Shown: piece after piece, positions 49,301 through 60,800 of the stretch
Layout: each line of letters starts with the position of its first letter
Numbering within the stretch: the stretch's first letter is position 1
Assembly (NCBI GenBank): GCA_905250115.1
Contig: CAJNOI010000240.1
Location: 50,797-114,796 of the forward strand
DNA: 64,000 bases
DNA from: Adineta steineri
Lineage: Eukaryota > Rotifera > Eurotatoria > Adinetida > Adinetidae
Reading direction: 5' to 3'
Notes under the pieces: generated by a model
What the model was told of the DNA's origin: nothing
The model's database searches: none
What the model saw: the letters and a program-made list of their open reading frames with translations, nothing else
Made by a program: the position numbers and the translations under genes

Positions 49301-51583
49301 TTTAAATAGTAAGCGTCGTTTGTAAGATATTAATTAGTACGACGTAGATTAAATACTAAACTAAGTACTTATCACTCATACGATTAGAAATTTTTTCCAA
49401 TTTATTAGTTTATTCATGAAAATGGGTCTCGTACACTTTGCCGACAACTTGGTTCGCCACCATAGTTTCTTGGGTGTAGACGTAGATAAGCAGAGAACAC
49501 CCTCACTCATTCATCCTCAGCAAAGTGGGTGTCGACAAAGTGGGCGCGATCTATCGAAACATCTTCTATCTTCGATATCTTATATTTTCATTCTTTATAG
49601 TTTATATGTGTATAACTCTACATTTTGGTGTTGTCAAGAAATCCGGAAAAAGAAAAATCTGAAGAGTGAGAAATCAAGGAAAAATTTATTCGTAGTGTAA
49701 TAGTCATAGAAGACCTAACAAGTAGAAATAATGAAGATGGGTGTGGGTGTAGGTGTGGGCGGATCTTCCTATCTCACACCCATACCTACACCCACTCCCT
49801 AGCTCAGTTAATAGAGCACCCGCTCGTTATGCAGTAGGTTCGAGGTTCGATTTCTCGTCTGGTCATTTGTTTTGCTCCGTTCTGTTGTCATATTACATCG
49901 CTGGGCGGATTTCGGGCGCGAGATTTCCATCTTCAGAGACATGTTTTATTTCTTTTTCGAATTTTTTATTTTCCGGATGTCTTGACATATTCTACATTTT
50001 TTTTCTAATAAATACCTGCATGAAGTACAGTATTACCATGACGATCATCTTTCACAAATACATTATAGCTATGAGTATCTTTTTTTATCCATGCAAGACA
50101 AATTTGTAAAGCATCTTGACAATGTTGTTCAACACAAATATGTACTTGAAAGAAATATATCAATTTATATATTTATTTGTATATTATTTAAATATAACTT
50201 ACAAATATTTTTACCATAATTATCACTTGCTGTTATATCAGCTTTATTCATTAAAAGAATATTAATACAATCGTGATGATTAAAATAACTAGCTGTTAAT
50301 AATGGTGTATATCCTTGATAATCTCGAACTTCTAAATCGATATTTTCATTTTGATAATTTATTAAAATTTGTAAAACATCAATTCGATTATATTTACAAG
50401 CAGTATGTAATGATGTTTCCAAATATATATTAGTTAATGTTAATTTAACTTGATATTCTAATAATAATCGAACAATATCAATATTACCTGATTTAATTGC
50501 CATATGAATAGGCATAGAATTATGTATATTAGCACCATAAATAAGTAAAATTCGAATTAAACTAATATCACCATATTCACAGGCAATACTTAATGCAGTT
50601 TTTCTATCTTTATTTTCTATTTCAAGATAAAATTGACGATAATCTTTAGCTGCATTTAATAACATATGAACAGTTGTAATTTTTAATATATCATTTTCAT
50701 CTATATGATTTTCTATTATTTGTTGAGATAGCGCAATACAATGTAGAGGTGTATTTCCACTAGCATCTTGTCGATCAATCATAGCTTGATGTGCAAGAAA
50801 TAATCGAACACAATCAATTGCATTAAATCGACATGCAAAATGAAGTGGCGTTGCATTTTTTCTATCAAAAATCTATTATTATGAAAAAATATTTCAAATA
50901 TTTTCCCTATGGAAAAATTCTTACATCAATAATTGCACCGAATTTAATTAATTGTTGAGCATTTATATAATTATTTCTCATGGCTGCATGATGTAATGGT
51001 GTTCGTCCTAAAGAGAAAATTAAAAACAAAAATTTTTCAATTTGTTCACCATAATTATCGCGTTTGCATAAATCAGCTTGATAAGAAATTAAAAATTCAA
51101 CTGAAGATAACTAAAGACACAAAATAATTCACAAAAAAAAACTCTTTTAAATATCTATCATAATCTACATTATCTGATATATCATAACGAGCTGCTGTAT
51201 GTAATGATGTTTCACCATTGTAACCAGCAAGATTAATATCTATTTATTTCAAGATATAAAATAAATTAAATTTGAATATTCGTTTTCTACCACAATGAAA
51301 TTCTTCAATAAACTTTCGAGATAAACTCAAATGATTATATCGAATAGCATAATGTAATACAGAATATTGATCATGATTGAGTTTTTCAATTTTACTCTTA
51401 ATTGTTTTTGTACATAAACCATTTTCTTTCATTGTTGAAAGCCAATTATCAAAATATTGTTCATTACCATCAATTGCAGCCTTTTTAATATTTATTAAAG
51501 ATAAATAATGAAGAGTTTTTTTATTCTAAATACTATTTTACCTCATACATTGATAATGATTGATTATTATCGATGGAAGTCAT
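46318..51583 (-). CDS. TRPA-type ankyrin-repeat cation channel
   Basis: Twelve exons: 51583-51542, 51480-51291, 51239-51169, 51110-51050, 51007-50925, 50872-50203, 50144-50016, 49256-48963, 48908-48345, 48229-47960, 47912-47508, 46925-46318; 1128 aa, very close to animal TRPA1 length. Residues 1 to about 640 are ankyrin repeats (for example GETSLHTAARYD, GRTPLHHAAMRN, GNTPLHCIALS, YTPLLTASYFN, YTPLHRASQHGHW). Hydrophobic helices follow from WVQFSRTFFWILFLFYGF (about 780) through FLRFIPILIIFVLGFGFSF to the pore segment (MLTGEFNYEE) and the last helix (LFCLLITILIMNLLIANAVG), then VGEIPPLIERANVK, matching the TRPA post-S6 region. The C-terminus is short and basic. TRPA channels sense chemical and thermal irritants. 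Introns 7 and 11 are long (759 and 582 bp) and each carries a copy of a GTCAAG-type MITE. Confidence 0.93.
46979..47269. mobile_element. GTCAAG-TIR MITE, copy B, left-truncated (TRPA intron 11)
   Basis: The right end TTTCCGGATTACTTGAC matches copy A (DDB1 intron), and the block 47096-47178 is nearly identical to copy A. The left terminal repeat is missing. Instead the copy starts with a GTGGGT-type hairpin whose arms GGGTGTGGATGAGG (46980-46993) and CCTCATCCACACCC (47048-47061) are exact 14-bp complements. Confidence 0.75.
49633..49986. mobile_element. GTCAAG-TIR MITE, copy C (TRPA intron 7)
   Basis: A 354-bp element with left end GTCAAGAAATCCGGAAAA and right end TTTTCCGGATGTCTTGAC (17 of 18 matching after reversal). 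As in copy A, AAAAATCT follows the left repeat and a GTGGGT hairpin lies inside (left arm 49738-49759, right arm 49775-49793). It also contains a tRNA-like segment (49793-49864), absent from copies A and B. Confidence 0.8.
49793..49864 (+). pseudogene. tRNA-derived sequence, degenerate
   Basis: Seventy-two nt with a good D arm (GCTC...GAGC, A-box-like TAGCTCAGTTAATAGAGC) and a good T arm (CGAGG TTCGATT TCTCG, B-box GGTTCGATT). The anticodon arm has two mismatches and C instead of the invariant U33; by position the anticodon would be GTT (Asn). The acceptor stem does not pair (CACTCCC against TCTGGTC). It therefore looks like a decayed tRNA or the head of a tRNA-derived SINE, not a working tRNA. 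It lies within MITE copy C in a TRPA intron, antisense to that gene. Confidence 0.65.
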
Positions 51584-52183
51584 TTTCGTGTATTTATCAA
51601 TTAATCGTTATATAGATTTTATTGAATATTTCTGATAATGAGATCATATAAATATTTTTTTAAGTACTTTGTTTTGGATAGAAAAATAATCAATGAATAT
51701 CTTTAATCTATGCCATTTCGTATATTGACAGTTTCGTTTTGTTTTGCACCAAGAAAAAAATATATAAGCCTTTTTACAAGTTGTATCACGTGTTAGTTTC
51801 ATTGAAATATCCAAAACTGATTATCGTTAACAGTTGACACCTCTAAATCAGACGCTTGACACATCTCATCTGGTTCTAAATTTTATAATAAGTTCATCTG
51901 ACCCGAAAATAAATTAGATATTGAATAAACAGTGAAAAAAAGAAGAAAATTGATTAAATATAATAAATGGAGACTCATTGCAGTTAAATCTCAGTGTTAC
52001 ATAGGACATATTCAAAATATTTCGATAGTATAATCAATATCATTCTCTAACATTCAACTCATTCAAATAGGACATGCCTATAATTTACTTTATCTTCTAA
52101 AATCTCTTATATTTTGATTTTATTTGTTGAAGATAAATAATGCTATTTATTATGTAGACAAATACAATAAATATTCTTTGTAA
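51584..52183. other. intergenic, no gene seen
   Basis: About 600 bp between the TRPA start and the methyltransferase stop, both on the - strand. It should contain the TRPA promoter. AT-rich, nothing specific recognised. Confidence 0.5.
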
Positions 52184-53167
52184 TTAAGCTTTGTCAGCAT
52201 AAGCAATAAAATACTTTAATATAAAATCGATGTCACTGTTCATTGCTTTACCGAATACTTCATGACCTTGATAAGTTTTCATTTCAGATTTTGACATTTG
52301 AAATGCTTTCTAGAAAAAAAAAAGAAAATTTATGAAATCTATTTAAACTAATCCAATATACCTCGACTTGAGGATTTTGTAAATCAGCTGCTTTAAACAT
52401 ATTAATTATTTGTTCAGATGAAAAACCTTTTAAAAATAAATAAATAAATAATATAATAAATTTTATATTAATATAAACCATGTCTATGAGCAACTATATC
52501 AGCATGTGCTTCATGTTGTGATTGTTGAAAAACTTTGTTCGTCTCATTATCATCAATAAAATCAATAATCATCAGACGTCCTTTTGATTTAAGCCGTTGA
52601 GAAAGTGCACGAGTTATATCTGTTGGATCTTTAAAATGATGATATGCTTGTATACAACTATGATATAAGAATATAAATAAATTATTTTCATATTAAATAA
52701 CATACATAATAACATCGAAGAGTGAACCATTAAGATCAGATTGATCACCTTTCAAAGCATCAGTATGAACACAATGTAATTTATCTGATGATATTCCTTG
52801 ATGTTCGACCTAGAATATTAAAAAAAAGATGTAAATTTGTCAAGTTTAATTAATTACAACTTACACTTTGATTAAAAACATCTACCATTCCTTGTGCTAA
52901 ATCAGCACCTACAATACGTTTAGTATGTGGTAAAAGTTCAAATGCAACCAGACCAGGTCCACAAGCAAAATCAAGTACTTCTGTTTTACTTGAATCGAAA
53001 GGATATTTTTGTAAAATATATGATGCACATCGTTTAGCTATTTCACAGGAGAATTCAGTACGATAAGTTTTTGCATATTCAGTAAAAAGATCTGCATTTG
53101 CTTTTTCATAATCATGATTGTGATGGTGATGATGATGATGATGTTGATGATCATGTTGTTCTGCCAT
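52184..53167 (-). CDS. class I SAM-dependent methyltransferase
   Basis: Five exons: 53167-52865, 52809-52706, 52657-52479, 52426-52362 and 52309-52184; 258 aa. Motif I of the Rossmann methyltransferase fold is VLDFACGPGLVAFELL near residues 65-80, followed by the acidic motif II IVGADLAQGMVD. FDVIICIQAYHHF is the motif IV/post-I region, and GRLMIIDF is the late strand. It most resembles small UbiE/COQ5-like or METTL-type enzymes that methylate small molecules; the substrate is not evident. The N-terminus has a run of eight His within HDHQHHHHHHHHNHD, which could bind metal or be a neutral low-complexity tract. Its neighbours give no functional clue. Confidence 0.85.
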
Positions 53168-54029
53168 TCTTTATAAGAAAAAAACACAAGTGACGATGCT
53201 AGTAGTAAGACGTATTTTTGCGAAAGAATAGAATAAATTTGTTTTTCCTTCCACGTGGCTTGATAGTATACCTGTTTTTTTTCTCGTTTCTTCGTCTATA
53301 GAGAAAAAGGATATTTAATATATATTATATGAAATAGACAAGAATAGTTTGACTGCATAATGTACTGAAAAAGTACTCAAACTTATTTATCAAAGAATAG
53401 CCAATTTTTATTATTACTCATTTATATGCCTTTTGTGTTTAAAATGAACAAGACTATTTTTCGTATTATTTCTGTATAGTCCTGCGTGAGTATTTTTACA
53501 TACTTCCCTCGCGATAATCCTGCGCGTGAAAAATCAGAAAATGTTTTTTTAAACGTGCGATGAAGATATCCAGATCGAACCAATTTCTTTGTTCGTTTAC
53601 ACGAAGCGTCGAAAAATAAAATTACGCATAATAAAATCGAATATGAAATACAATCAGTTTTCATATGATTTTGAAACTAACTAAATATTTGTCATTTTAT
53701 TTTTAATAGAATTAAACATTTCTATGTGTTCTTTCGCATATAATATGAATTGATGTAAAAAAAGGAATATACTTAGTATGAGCAACAATTAAATTATTGA
53801 TATTTTTATTATTGCGACACATAAGAGAAAAAAATCTATGATATCATATAAAAAATATTTCAACCAATAAATAATCATTCGTAAAAGATATATTTAGTAT
53901 TATTGGTAATGAAAAAGTTGAATAATAAACTTATATTCTTTATTTTATATGAAAAAATTAACAAATGTTTGTGATTGATTTATTTCGAGATATAATATTA
54001 TAAGAAGAAATAATTAGTCATTTATAATT
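53168..54029. other. intergenic, no gene seen
   Basis: About 860 bp between two - strand genes. AT-rich; an open frame at 53422-53664 has no family similarity I can recognise and no matching splice partners. Confidence 0.5.
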
Positions 54030-54623
54030 TCATGAAAATCTGCTCAATCGTTTTTTAATAATTTGGTGTTTAGCATAATCGAGTTGATATTCACGTGCTG
54101 GATATGTTGCTCGTACTTGATTTATACGTTTTTGAAGGTATTGAAAATCATTCTTATGTTCAATTTGTTCATAGTTTCGATCTTTTGTTTTTAAACTAAA
54201 TTTAATAGACAATTCAAACAAATAAATACATATTAATTTATATACGTATGCTTATTATAATGATTATGACTATCAATAAATGATCCATTTTTTGCAATTT
54301 TTGCAAGAAGACGTTGATTTTCACGTTCAATTCTTGCTAATTCATATTCTCGTATCTATATTAAATAGAAATTAGTTTGAAAATTAATCATATGACTAAC
54401 TTGTTTTTGTCGAATACGTTGTGAACAATGAGATTGACGTATTGGTTCGGATCGATCTAATGTACTATGTGCATTTTTTATCTAATACAATTAATATATT
54501 TTACTTCTAGTATTAACAAATATAGAAATGAATATTTACATTCTTCTCATGAATTGCTTGATTTTTAAGAAAAAATATTTCAGCAAGATGTTTATTTGCA
54601 ACAGGAGTGGCATGATAATGCAT
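54030..54623 (-). CDS. CFAP97-domain protein (CFAP97D-like)
   Basis: Four exons: 54623-54540, 54481-54401, 54355-54246 and 54195-54030; 146 aa. The central part IREYELARIERENQRLLAKI followed by HNHYNKHT matches the short CFAP97/KIAA1430 domain (EN-x-x-LL-x-I, then N-x-Y), found in small proteins of cilia and flagella. The rest is basic and helical (YLQKRINQVRATYPAREYQL). The role is presumably axonemal; the family is poorly characterised. All introns are 45-59 bp. Confidence 0.7.
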
Positions 54624-55578
54624 AATTATTCGAAATGATTAAAATGAAATATATTCGTAGATGAAACAGACAAGAGTTTTTTTTTCTTCTTTTAAAATAA
54701 TTTCATCAATATTTTTTCTAAAGAAGACTTAGTTTTAGTGAGATATTCGTAATTGTAGGTTGTTTTTAATTAACAAATAGAACGACAAAAAATTCAGTTA
54801 TGAGAACGAAAAAAAAATTTGTAGTTCTAAATGATTTACTTTTTCTTGATTACAAAGAAATGAAAAGTAGATGTGAGTGTATATAACCAAATTTTACAAA
54901 AAAAAGAAACAAATATTTATTCAAATTTATAGGTTTTCATCTAGTTAATATTTCAAAACTGTTATTATCCTTGAAGATATTTTTCATATAAAGCTCTATA
55001 AATTACTGTTAAGTTTAGTTGTATCATCAAATTATCCACAAACCATTCATTTTATATTCAAAGTTTCCGTCAAGTGTTAGACTTACTGTGTATAGATATA
55101 GAATTAATTTTCAATCGAACTGTGACCTAGATTTTTTATTTGTATTATTTGAAAACATATAGATATACAAATCAAATGATATTTCATACATTCACTATCA
55201 AGAAAATATATATATTACTACAAAAATAACAGAAGAAACTTATTTTACCAAAATGAACGAGTGAGTCTTATAGAAATAAATTTATCTGTCCGTTTTTCAG
55301 ATAAAACAAATCATTTATAGATGAAAGACTCAATTAAATTAAAGGAGAAAGATGTAACTTCATTCATGCTTCATATAAGATGTGATCGATTTGTTTGTAA
55401 TTAAATATTTCATTAAAAATCAATAATGGAAGATTTTTATTTATTGAGTCATACGGATACTATTGTATAGTAAACAATTATTAATAATTCTTTATTCAAA
55501 AAGATTATTTTGCTAGTACTAATTATTGCATATAACTTCTATTTTCAAAATTCAATATCTTTCGGTAGAAAGTTTCCA
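54624..55578. other. intergenic, no gene seen
   Basis: About 950 bp of AT-rich sequence. No exon, repeat or RNA gene recognised. Confidence 0.45.
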
Positions 55579-55790
55579 TTAAAAATCACCATGATCCCAA
55601 GCACGAAATTTTATATGTGCTGTTGAAAGACCTATATAAGCATAACTAATGCTAGTAAAACCACCTTCACTTATACCATATTGTGTTTGATTTTGAAAAT
55701 AATATACAAATAAATGACGTGCACCTGATAGAGTAGCTAATATGGATCAATAAGAATATGTCCTGGATTAACTAATATTGTACTTCAAAT
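55579..55790 (-). pseudogene. possible gene fragment, unknown family
   Basis: On the - strand, 55736-55579 reads as a 52-codon open C-terminus (SGARHLFVYYFQNQTQYGIS to FRAWDHGDF then stop). The codon use looks coding. The preceding stretch (TILVNPGHILIDPY) lies in a different frame and hits a stop before it can continue. The change of frame happens at CATATTAG, so it could be a short intron with a missing donor or a real frameshift. No upstream exons were found, so a decayed or truncated gene is the simplest reading. Family not recognised. Confidence 0.35.
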
Positions 55791-56118
55791 AATCGTACAG
55801 GAATTCATCTTGTATGCAGAAATTCCATTTTCTGTCGATTCGAAAACCAGTTTTCATAGTTTACAAAGTAAACAGATCCTTTTATTGCTTGATATTGAAA
55901 GAATACATCCATTAATAATCAGACATGAACATCCACAGTTTACAATTTTATAAGCAAAATTTATTTTTGTCATCTAAAATTATATGAACATATATTTTCT
56001 GTTTGAAAATTAAAACAATGTTGAAACCCTATCGTCCATAATGATATATCAACTGATTTATATTTTATGAAAATTATCGATTTTAATCTAGCATAGTTTT
56101 ATAATACTGATGGATAGG

Positions 56119-56192
56119 ATGTGGGTGTAGGTGGGGTAGGTAGGTGCGGGTGTGGGCGTGCGCGTAGGTAAGATATGAGACACTCACACCCA
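56119..56192. repeat. GT/GGG-rich block with CACTCACACCC
   Basis: A long G/T-rich run (GTGGGTGTAGGTGGGG and GTGCGGGTGTGGGCGTG) is followed within 10-20 bp by the complementary-type CACTCACACCC. It abuts the left end of the next fold-back element. It is the most G-rich strand run in the window. Confidence 0.65.
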
Positions 56193-56551
56193 GAAGGATT
56201 TCGGTTGATATCTCTTCCTTTAAAAGTTATGGTCATTTTACAAAGTTTTCGACCCTTGTTCTAGGTATAAATCGGAAACATTGAATGAAAGAATTTCGAC
56301 TTGAAATTTTGCCCATAGATAGATCCAATAGTCCTTAGAATATGCTGAAAGTTTCAGTCTAAAACAATTTTCCTTTCTCGAGATAATGAATTTTCAAATG
56401 AACTCGGTTACTATGACCTATCTATGGGCAAAATCTCAAGTCGAAATTCTTTGATTTGATTTTTCCGATTTATACCAAGGACAAGAGCCGAAAACTTTGT
56501 GAAATGACCATAACTTTTAAAGGAAGAGATATCAACCGAAATCCTTTTGGG
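56189..56551. mobile_element. fold-back MITE
   Basis: A 363-bp near-palindrome. Left arm: CCCAGAAGGATTTCGGTTGA, later AAAAGTTATGGTCATTTTAC and CGACTTGAAATTTTGCCCAT. Right arm: ATGGGCAAAATCTCAAGTCG, GAAATGACCATAACTTTT and TCAACCGAAATCCTTTTGGG. Arms are about 135 bp around a spacer near 90 bp. No convincing target-site duplication was found, so the class is unassigned. No coding capacity. Confidence 0.8.
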
Positions 56552-56845
56552 CTTTTCACTACATCAACATAGTCTATTAAACGAGATATGAATGAGCTAA
56601 AATGAAGGGAGATACTTTAGGTGGTTCCCTCGTCAGTTGTACAAATAATGATCTGTCTTTTACCAATAATGGCTCTTTTTCAGCAACCGCCATATAGTAT
56701 GATTTCAAGATATTACTGCAACTCATATATTATTTAGTGAATGATTATTTATTAAGAAATGCGCATGATTAAATAGTTTGATTATATATAAAAAAAAGAA
56801 TTATGATTCAGTTCACAAAAGAAAATGTCATTTTGTCTATATCGA

Positions 56846-57830
56846 TTAATAAAGCTCAGCACTATTGATATAGCTACCACCGTCGAACCCACCAGCAACT
56901 AATACTTTTCCATTTCCTAATGTCGATGCTGTATGAAATTGTCGTATGATACTCATGTTTACTGTAATTGTCCAAATACCTGTTGATGGATTGTACAATT
57001 CAGCACTATTGAGAATACCACCATTACCAGATCCACCAGCAACTAGTACTAATCCATTCGTCAATGTGGATATTGTGTGATATGCTCGCGCGATACTCAT
57101 GCTTCCTGTAATGTTCCAAGTGCCTGTTGATGGATCGTATAATTCAGCACTATTGAGATAACCACCGTTGTTAAGTCCACCAGTAACTAATACTTGTCCA
57201 TTTGCTAATGCCGATTCTTTGCTAAAATATCGTGCGGCATTCATGCTTCCTATGGTTGTCCAAGTGCCTGTTGATGAATTGTACAATTCAGCACTATCGA
57301 GATAACCACCGTTGCTAACTCCACCAGCGACTAATAATAATCCATTTGCTAATATGGATACGATATGATATGCTCGTGCGGCATTCATGCTTCCTGTAGT
57401 TGTCCAAGTGCCTGTTGATGGATTGTACAATTCAGCACTACCGAGATAACCATTGTTATATCCGCCAGCAACTAATAATAATCCATTTGCTAATGTGGAT
57501 GCTGTGTGCCAAGATCGTGTGATACTCATGCTTCCTGTGGTTGCCCAACTGCCTGTTGATGGATTGTACAATTCAGCACTATTGAGATAACTACCAACGA
57601 TGTATCCACCGGTAACTAATACTAATCCATTTGCTAATGTAGATGCTAAGTGATACGTTCGTGCGGTATTCATGCTTCCTGTAGTTATCCAAGTGCCTGT
57701 TGATGGATTGTACAATTCAGGACTATTGAGAACGCCACCACTACCAGATCCACCAGCAACTAATACGAACCCATTTACTAATGTGGATGCTGTGTGATCA
57801 TATCGTGCGACACTCATGCCTCCTGTGATT
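56846..57830 (-). repeat. coding tandem Kelch repeats, about 144-bp unit
   Basis: Seven tandem units that remain highly similar at the DNA level, for example the phrase GTGCCTGTTGATGGATTGTA recurs across units (+ strand reading). Such uniformity suggests recent duplication or gene conversion between blades. Confidence 0.85.
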
Positions 57831-60800
57831 GTCCATTCTAAATAAAACAGAACAGTGAGAAAAAAAATTACTTTTAAAATGACATCGAATCTGTCATGTG
57901 CAGAAGTTGTTTAGCTATTGATGACAGATTAAGTTATTCCAACCTTCAATAAACTTCTCTCTGTTATTATGATTAAGATCATATTCTTTATGAAATGTTT
58001 TCTCGATTCTGAAGTTTTCATTTTATATTACTACGATTTGTTTTTGAACTACTCAACTCTGACAAATGCGACCTGAAACATGAGATTAGGTGTTGATAGA
58101 CATGTCTCATGTCGATATTATGTCAACTAGTGCTTCAGCGTATAGAATTATTCTCCGATCATTTTGACAGTGGGTGAGTGTGAGTCATTACTAAAATGGC
58201 CAATGAGTTCTTTTGCATGAAAATCTTTTTATCAACATTATCTTCATCTAATACTATTGGACAGAACAAGAATATTCAATACTTAAATAAGTGTAGATCA
58301 AATCAAGTCATTAGAAACTGGCTCTATTTTAACTTCTGATACGAGATTTTCCCTAATGTTGCCTATCTAGATGACAATCATCCAATAGCTAAAATTAATA
58401 CTTTTAATTATCGTCACTTCTATTAATCATCCTTTGAGTCACTATGAATTATTTAACGTAGTACTCACGCGGCGTTGGTGTAGTAGTGGTAGTTGTTGTC
58501 GTTGTTGATGTTGTAGTAGTAGTCGTGGTGGTAGTAGTGGTAGTTGTTGTCGTTGTTGATGTTGTAGTAGTAGTCGTGGTGGTAGTAGTGGTAGTTGTTG
58601 TCGTTGTTGATGTTGTAGTAGTAGTTGTGGTAGTAGTAGTAGTAGTTGTTGTTGTAGTAGTAGTTGTTGTAGTAGTAGTAGTTGTGCTGGTAGTAGTGGT
58701 AGTTGTTGCTGTAGTAGTAGTGGTAGTTGTTGTTGTTGTTGTAGTTGAAATTGTTGTTGTCGTAGTTGTCGTGGTTGATGTTGTAGCAGTAGTAGTTGTT
58801 GTCGATGTAGTTGTAGTAGTTGTTGTCGTTGTAGTTGTTGTTGTTGCAGTTGATGTAGTTGAGGTTGTTGTTGTGGTTGTTGTCGTGGTTGATATCGTGG
58901 TTGATGTCGTAGTTGATGTCGTAGTTGATGTAGTTGAGGTTGTTGTGGTTATATCCGTAGTTGTTGTTGTTGTCATTGTTGTTCTTATTGTGATTGTGCT
59001 TATTTCTGTAGTTATTGTCGTTGTTGTTGTTGACGTTATCGGTCCTATATGAATTAAGAAGATCGAATGAAATTTTCTTTATAATTCACCACTTCTGTAT
59101 TGATTAACAATATATCTGCCTTTAAAAAGATTCGTGTGGATTTTCTTATCTCTCTTTTATAAGATTTATTTATAATTATGTTTCTATTACAACAACTGAA
59201 ACAAACCAGTTGACATACCATGAATACAGTGCTAAACTCTTTTCAAATCTTGTTTATTGACTTAAGTGATATCTTTCTCCGAAAGTTTTGAAGAAAGTTG
59301 TATCTTTTACAAATAATAAAACTTATGAAACAGCTATTATTAATCGTAACTCATAAATATTTAAAGTTATTTACTGTAATAATTAGTTTGATAATAAATC
59401 GATTCTGCGATTGCAACAGGCTTTTTCAAACAAAAAAACATTTAAATATAAAGAAGGTGAATCTTAGAAATCCTCTGATACGTGTGACCTAAAATTTATA
59501 AAAGAGAGATCAATCACAAAGGATTTCCCTGATTACATGAATAAACCATGTCTTTCAGTGAAAATCGCTAAAACGTTTGACCACTAATAAGGTATTAAAA
59601 TGAAAATCGCTGTTTTTGAACGACTAAATTTCTGCCCATCTTCTGATACACTTATTTCTATCTCAACAAAACATGATTTTTCTAAAAGAATCAACCTAAA
59701 GTAATATCATCATTCAAATAAACAAGCGTAGTCTAAATTTTCAAACTCTAGAAGTTTTGGGTTTTGACTTCACACTATAATATATTGCGATTGTTTGACT
59801 TAGAATGGAGCGTCACATTTAGATATCTTGTATTGTCCATAAATCGATGCATACTCTCTCAATATTCACGATAAAAACAGTCACTATTTGATCTGAAACT
59901 GTTGTGTTTTCTTACATAAAATTTTAGGTTCATATATTTATTTTGGAATTCCCTTCGAATCGAAAACTATTTTAAATAATTTCTCGGTTCAACGTAAATG
60001 CACATGTGCTACTAAAGAAGTGATAAGAAAAACAGTCTACTAACCGATGATAATACCATTAGTATTATTTGCATTGTAACTATTGCCACTGGGATAAGAT
60101 TGAACATGGCAAAGCTCTAATGATAAGATGCTTCCATCGTCAATCGTAATATTGACATTGGTTACAGTGTTGAATTTTTCACGAATGTCGATAAATAGAT
60201 CAATTTGACAGGTCAACTTTTGGCATGGCAAACTTTGTGGATAATTCAATCCGATACCAAAGACGATGACCTCACCTGAACGATCTGTTTTATCGCATTG
60301 AATGCTATATATAAAGTCATAGGTAAATATGACTAGCAGAAACTAATTAAAAAGAAAACTACTTGCGGCGACGTCGACCTTTGCCACCAGTTGCTGTTGC
60401 ACTGCTGATGACGTTGACAGTGATGGAATTAACAACGGCACCGATTGATTGTTGTAGCTAAAATTTAATAAATAATATAGACTAACATCAAAAATAAAAA
60501 TTACGCAAGTGGCGGTTGTTTGTCGGTTGGTGACGGACTGCGTGGCGCGCTTTCTCATTAATCCAGGTGGCAACATGTAAGAGACACTTAACGAAGTAAG
60601 TGATTTTCCTAGTAAAGACGACGTATACATATGATAATAATAAATAAATAAACACTAACTAGTGGCCACTAATTTGTTCATGTTCGTGATGTCAAAGTCA
60701 CTTCCAGATACATAGAGTGGAATTAGCGACAGGATAATTGTGCATGCGACAGCACATAGTGCCAATACGAATAGGCCAAGTATATAAAACCTATATAAAA

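Noticed and set aside
49793..49864. Functional tRNA-Asn gene
   Set aside because: The acceptor stem does not pair, U33 is replaced and the anticodon stem has two mismatches, so it is listed as tRNA-derived only.
49416..50109. + strand open frames in TRPA intron 7
   Set aside because: They run across MITE copy C, its hairpin and the tRNA-like piece, and into exon 7 antisense; no family match.
58486..59052. Long + strand open frame of almost pure Val
   Set aside because: It is the antisense reading of the Thr-codon array in the Kelch gene; GTN codons arise automatically from ACN codons.
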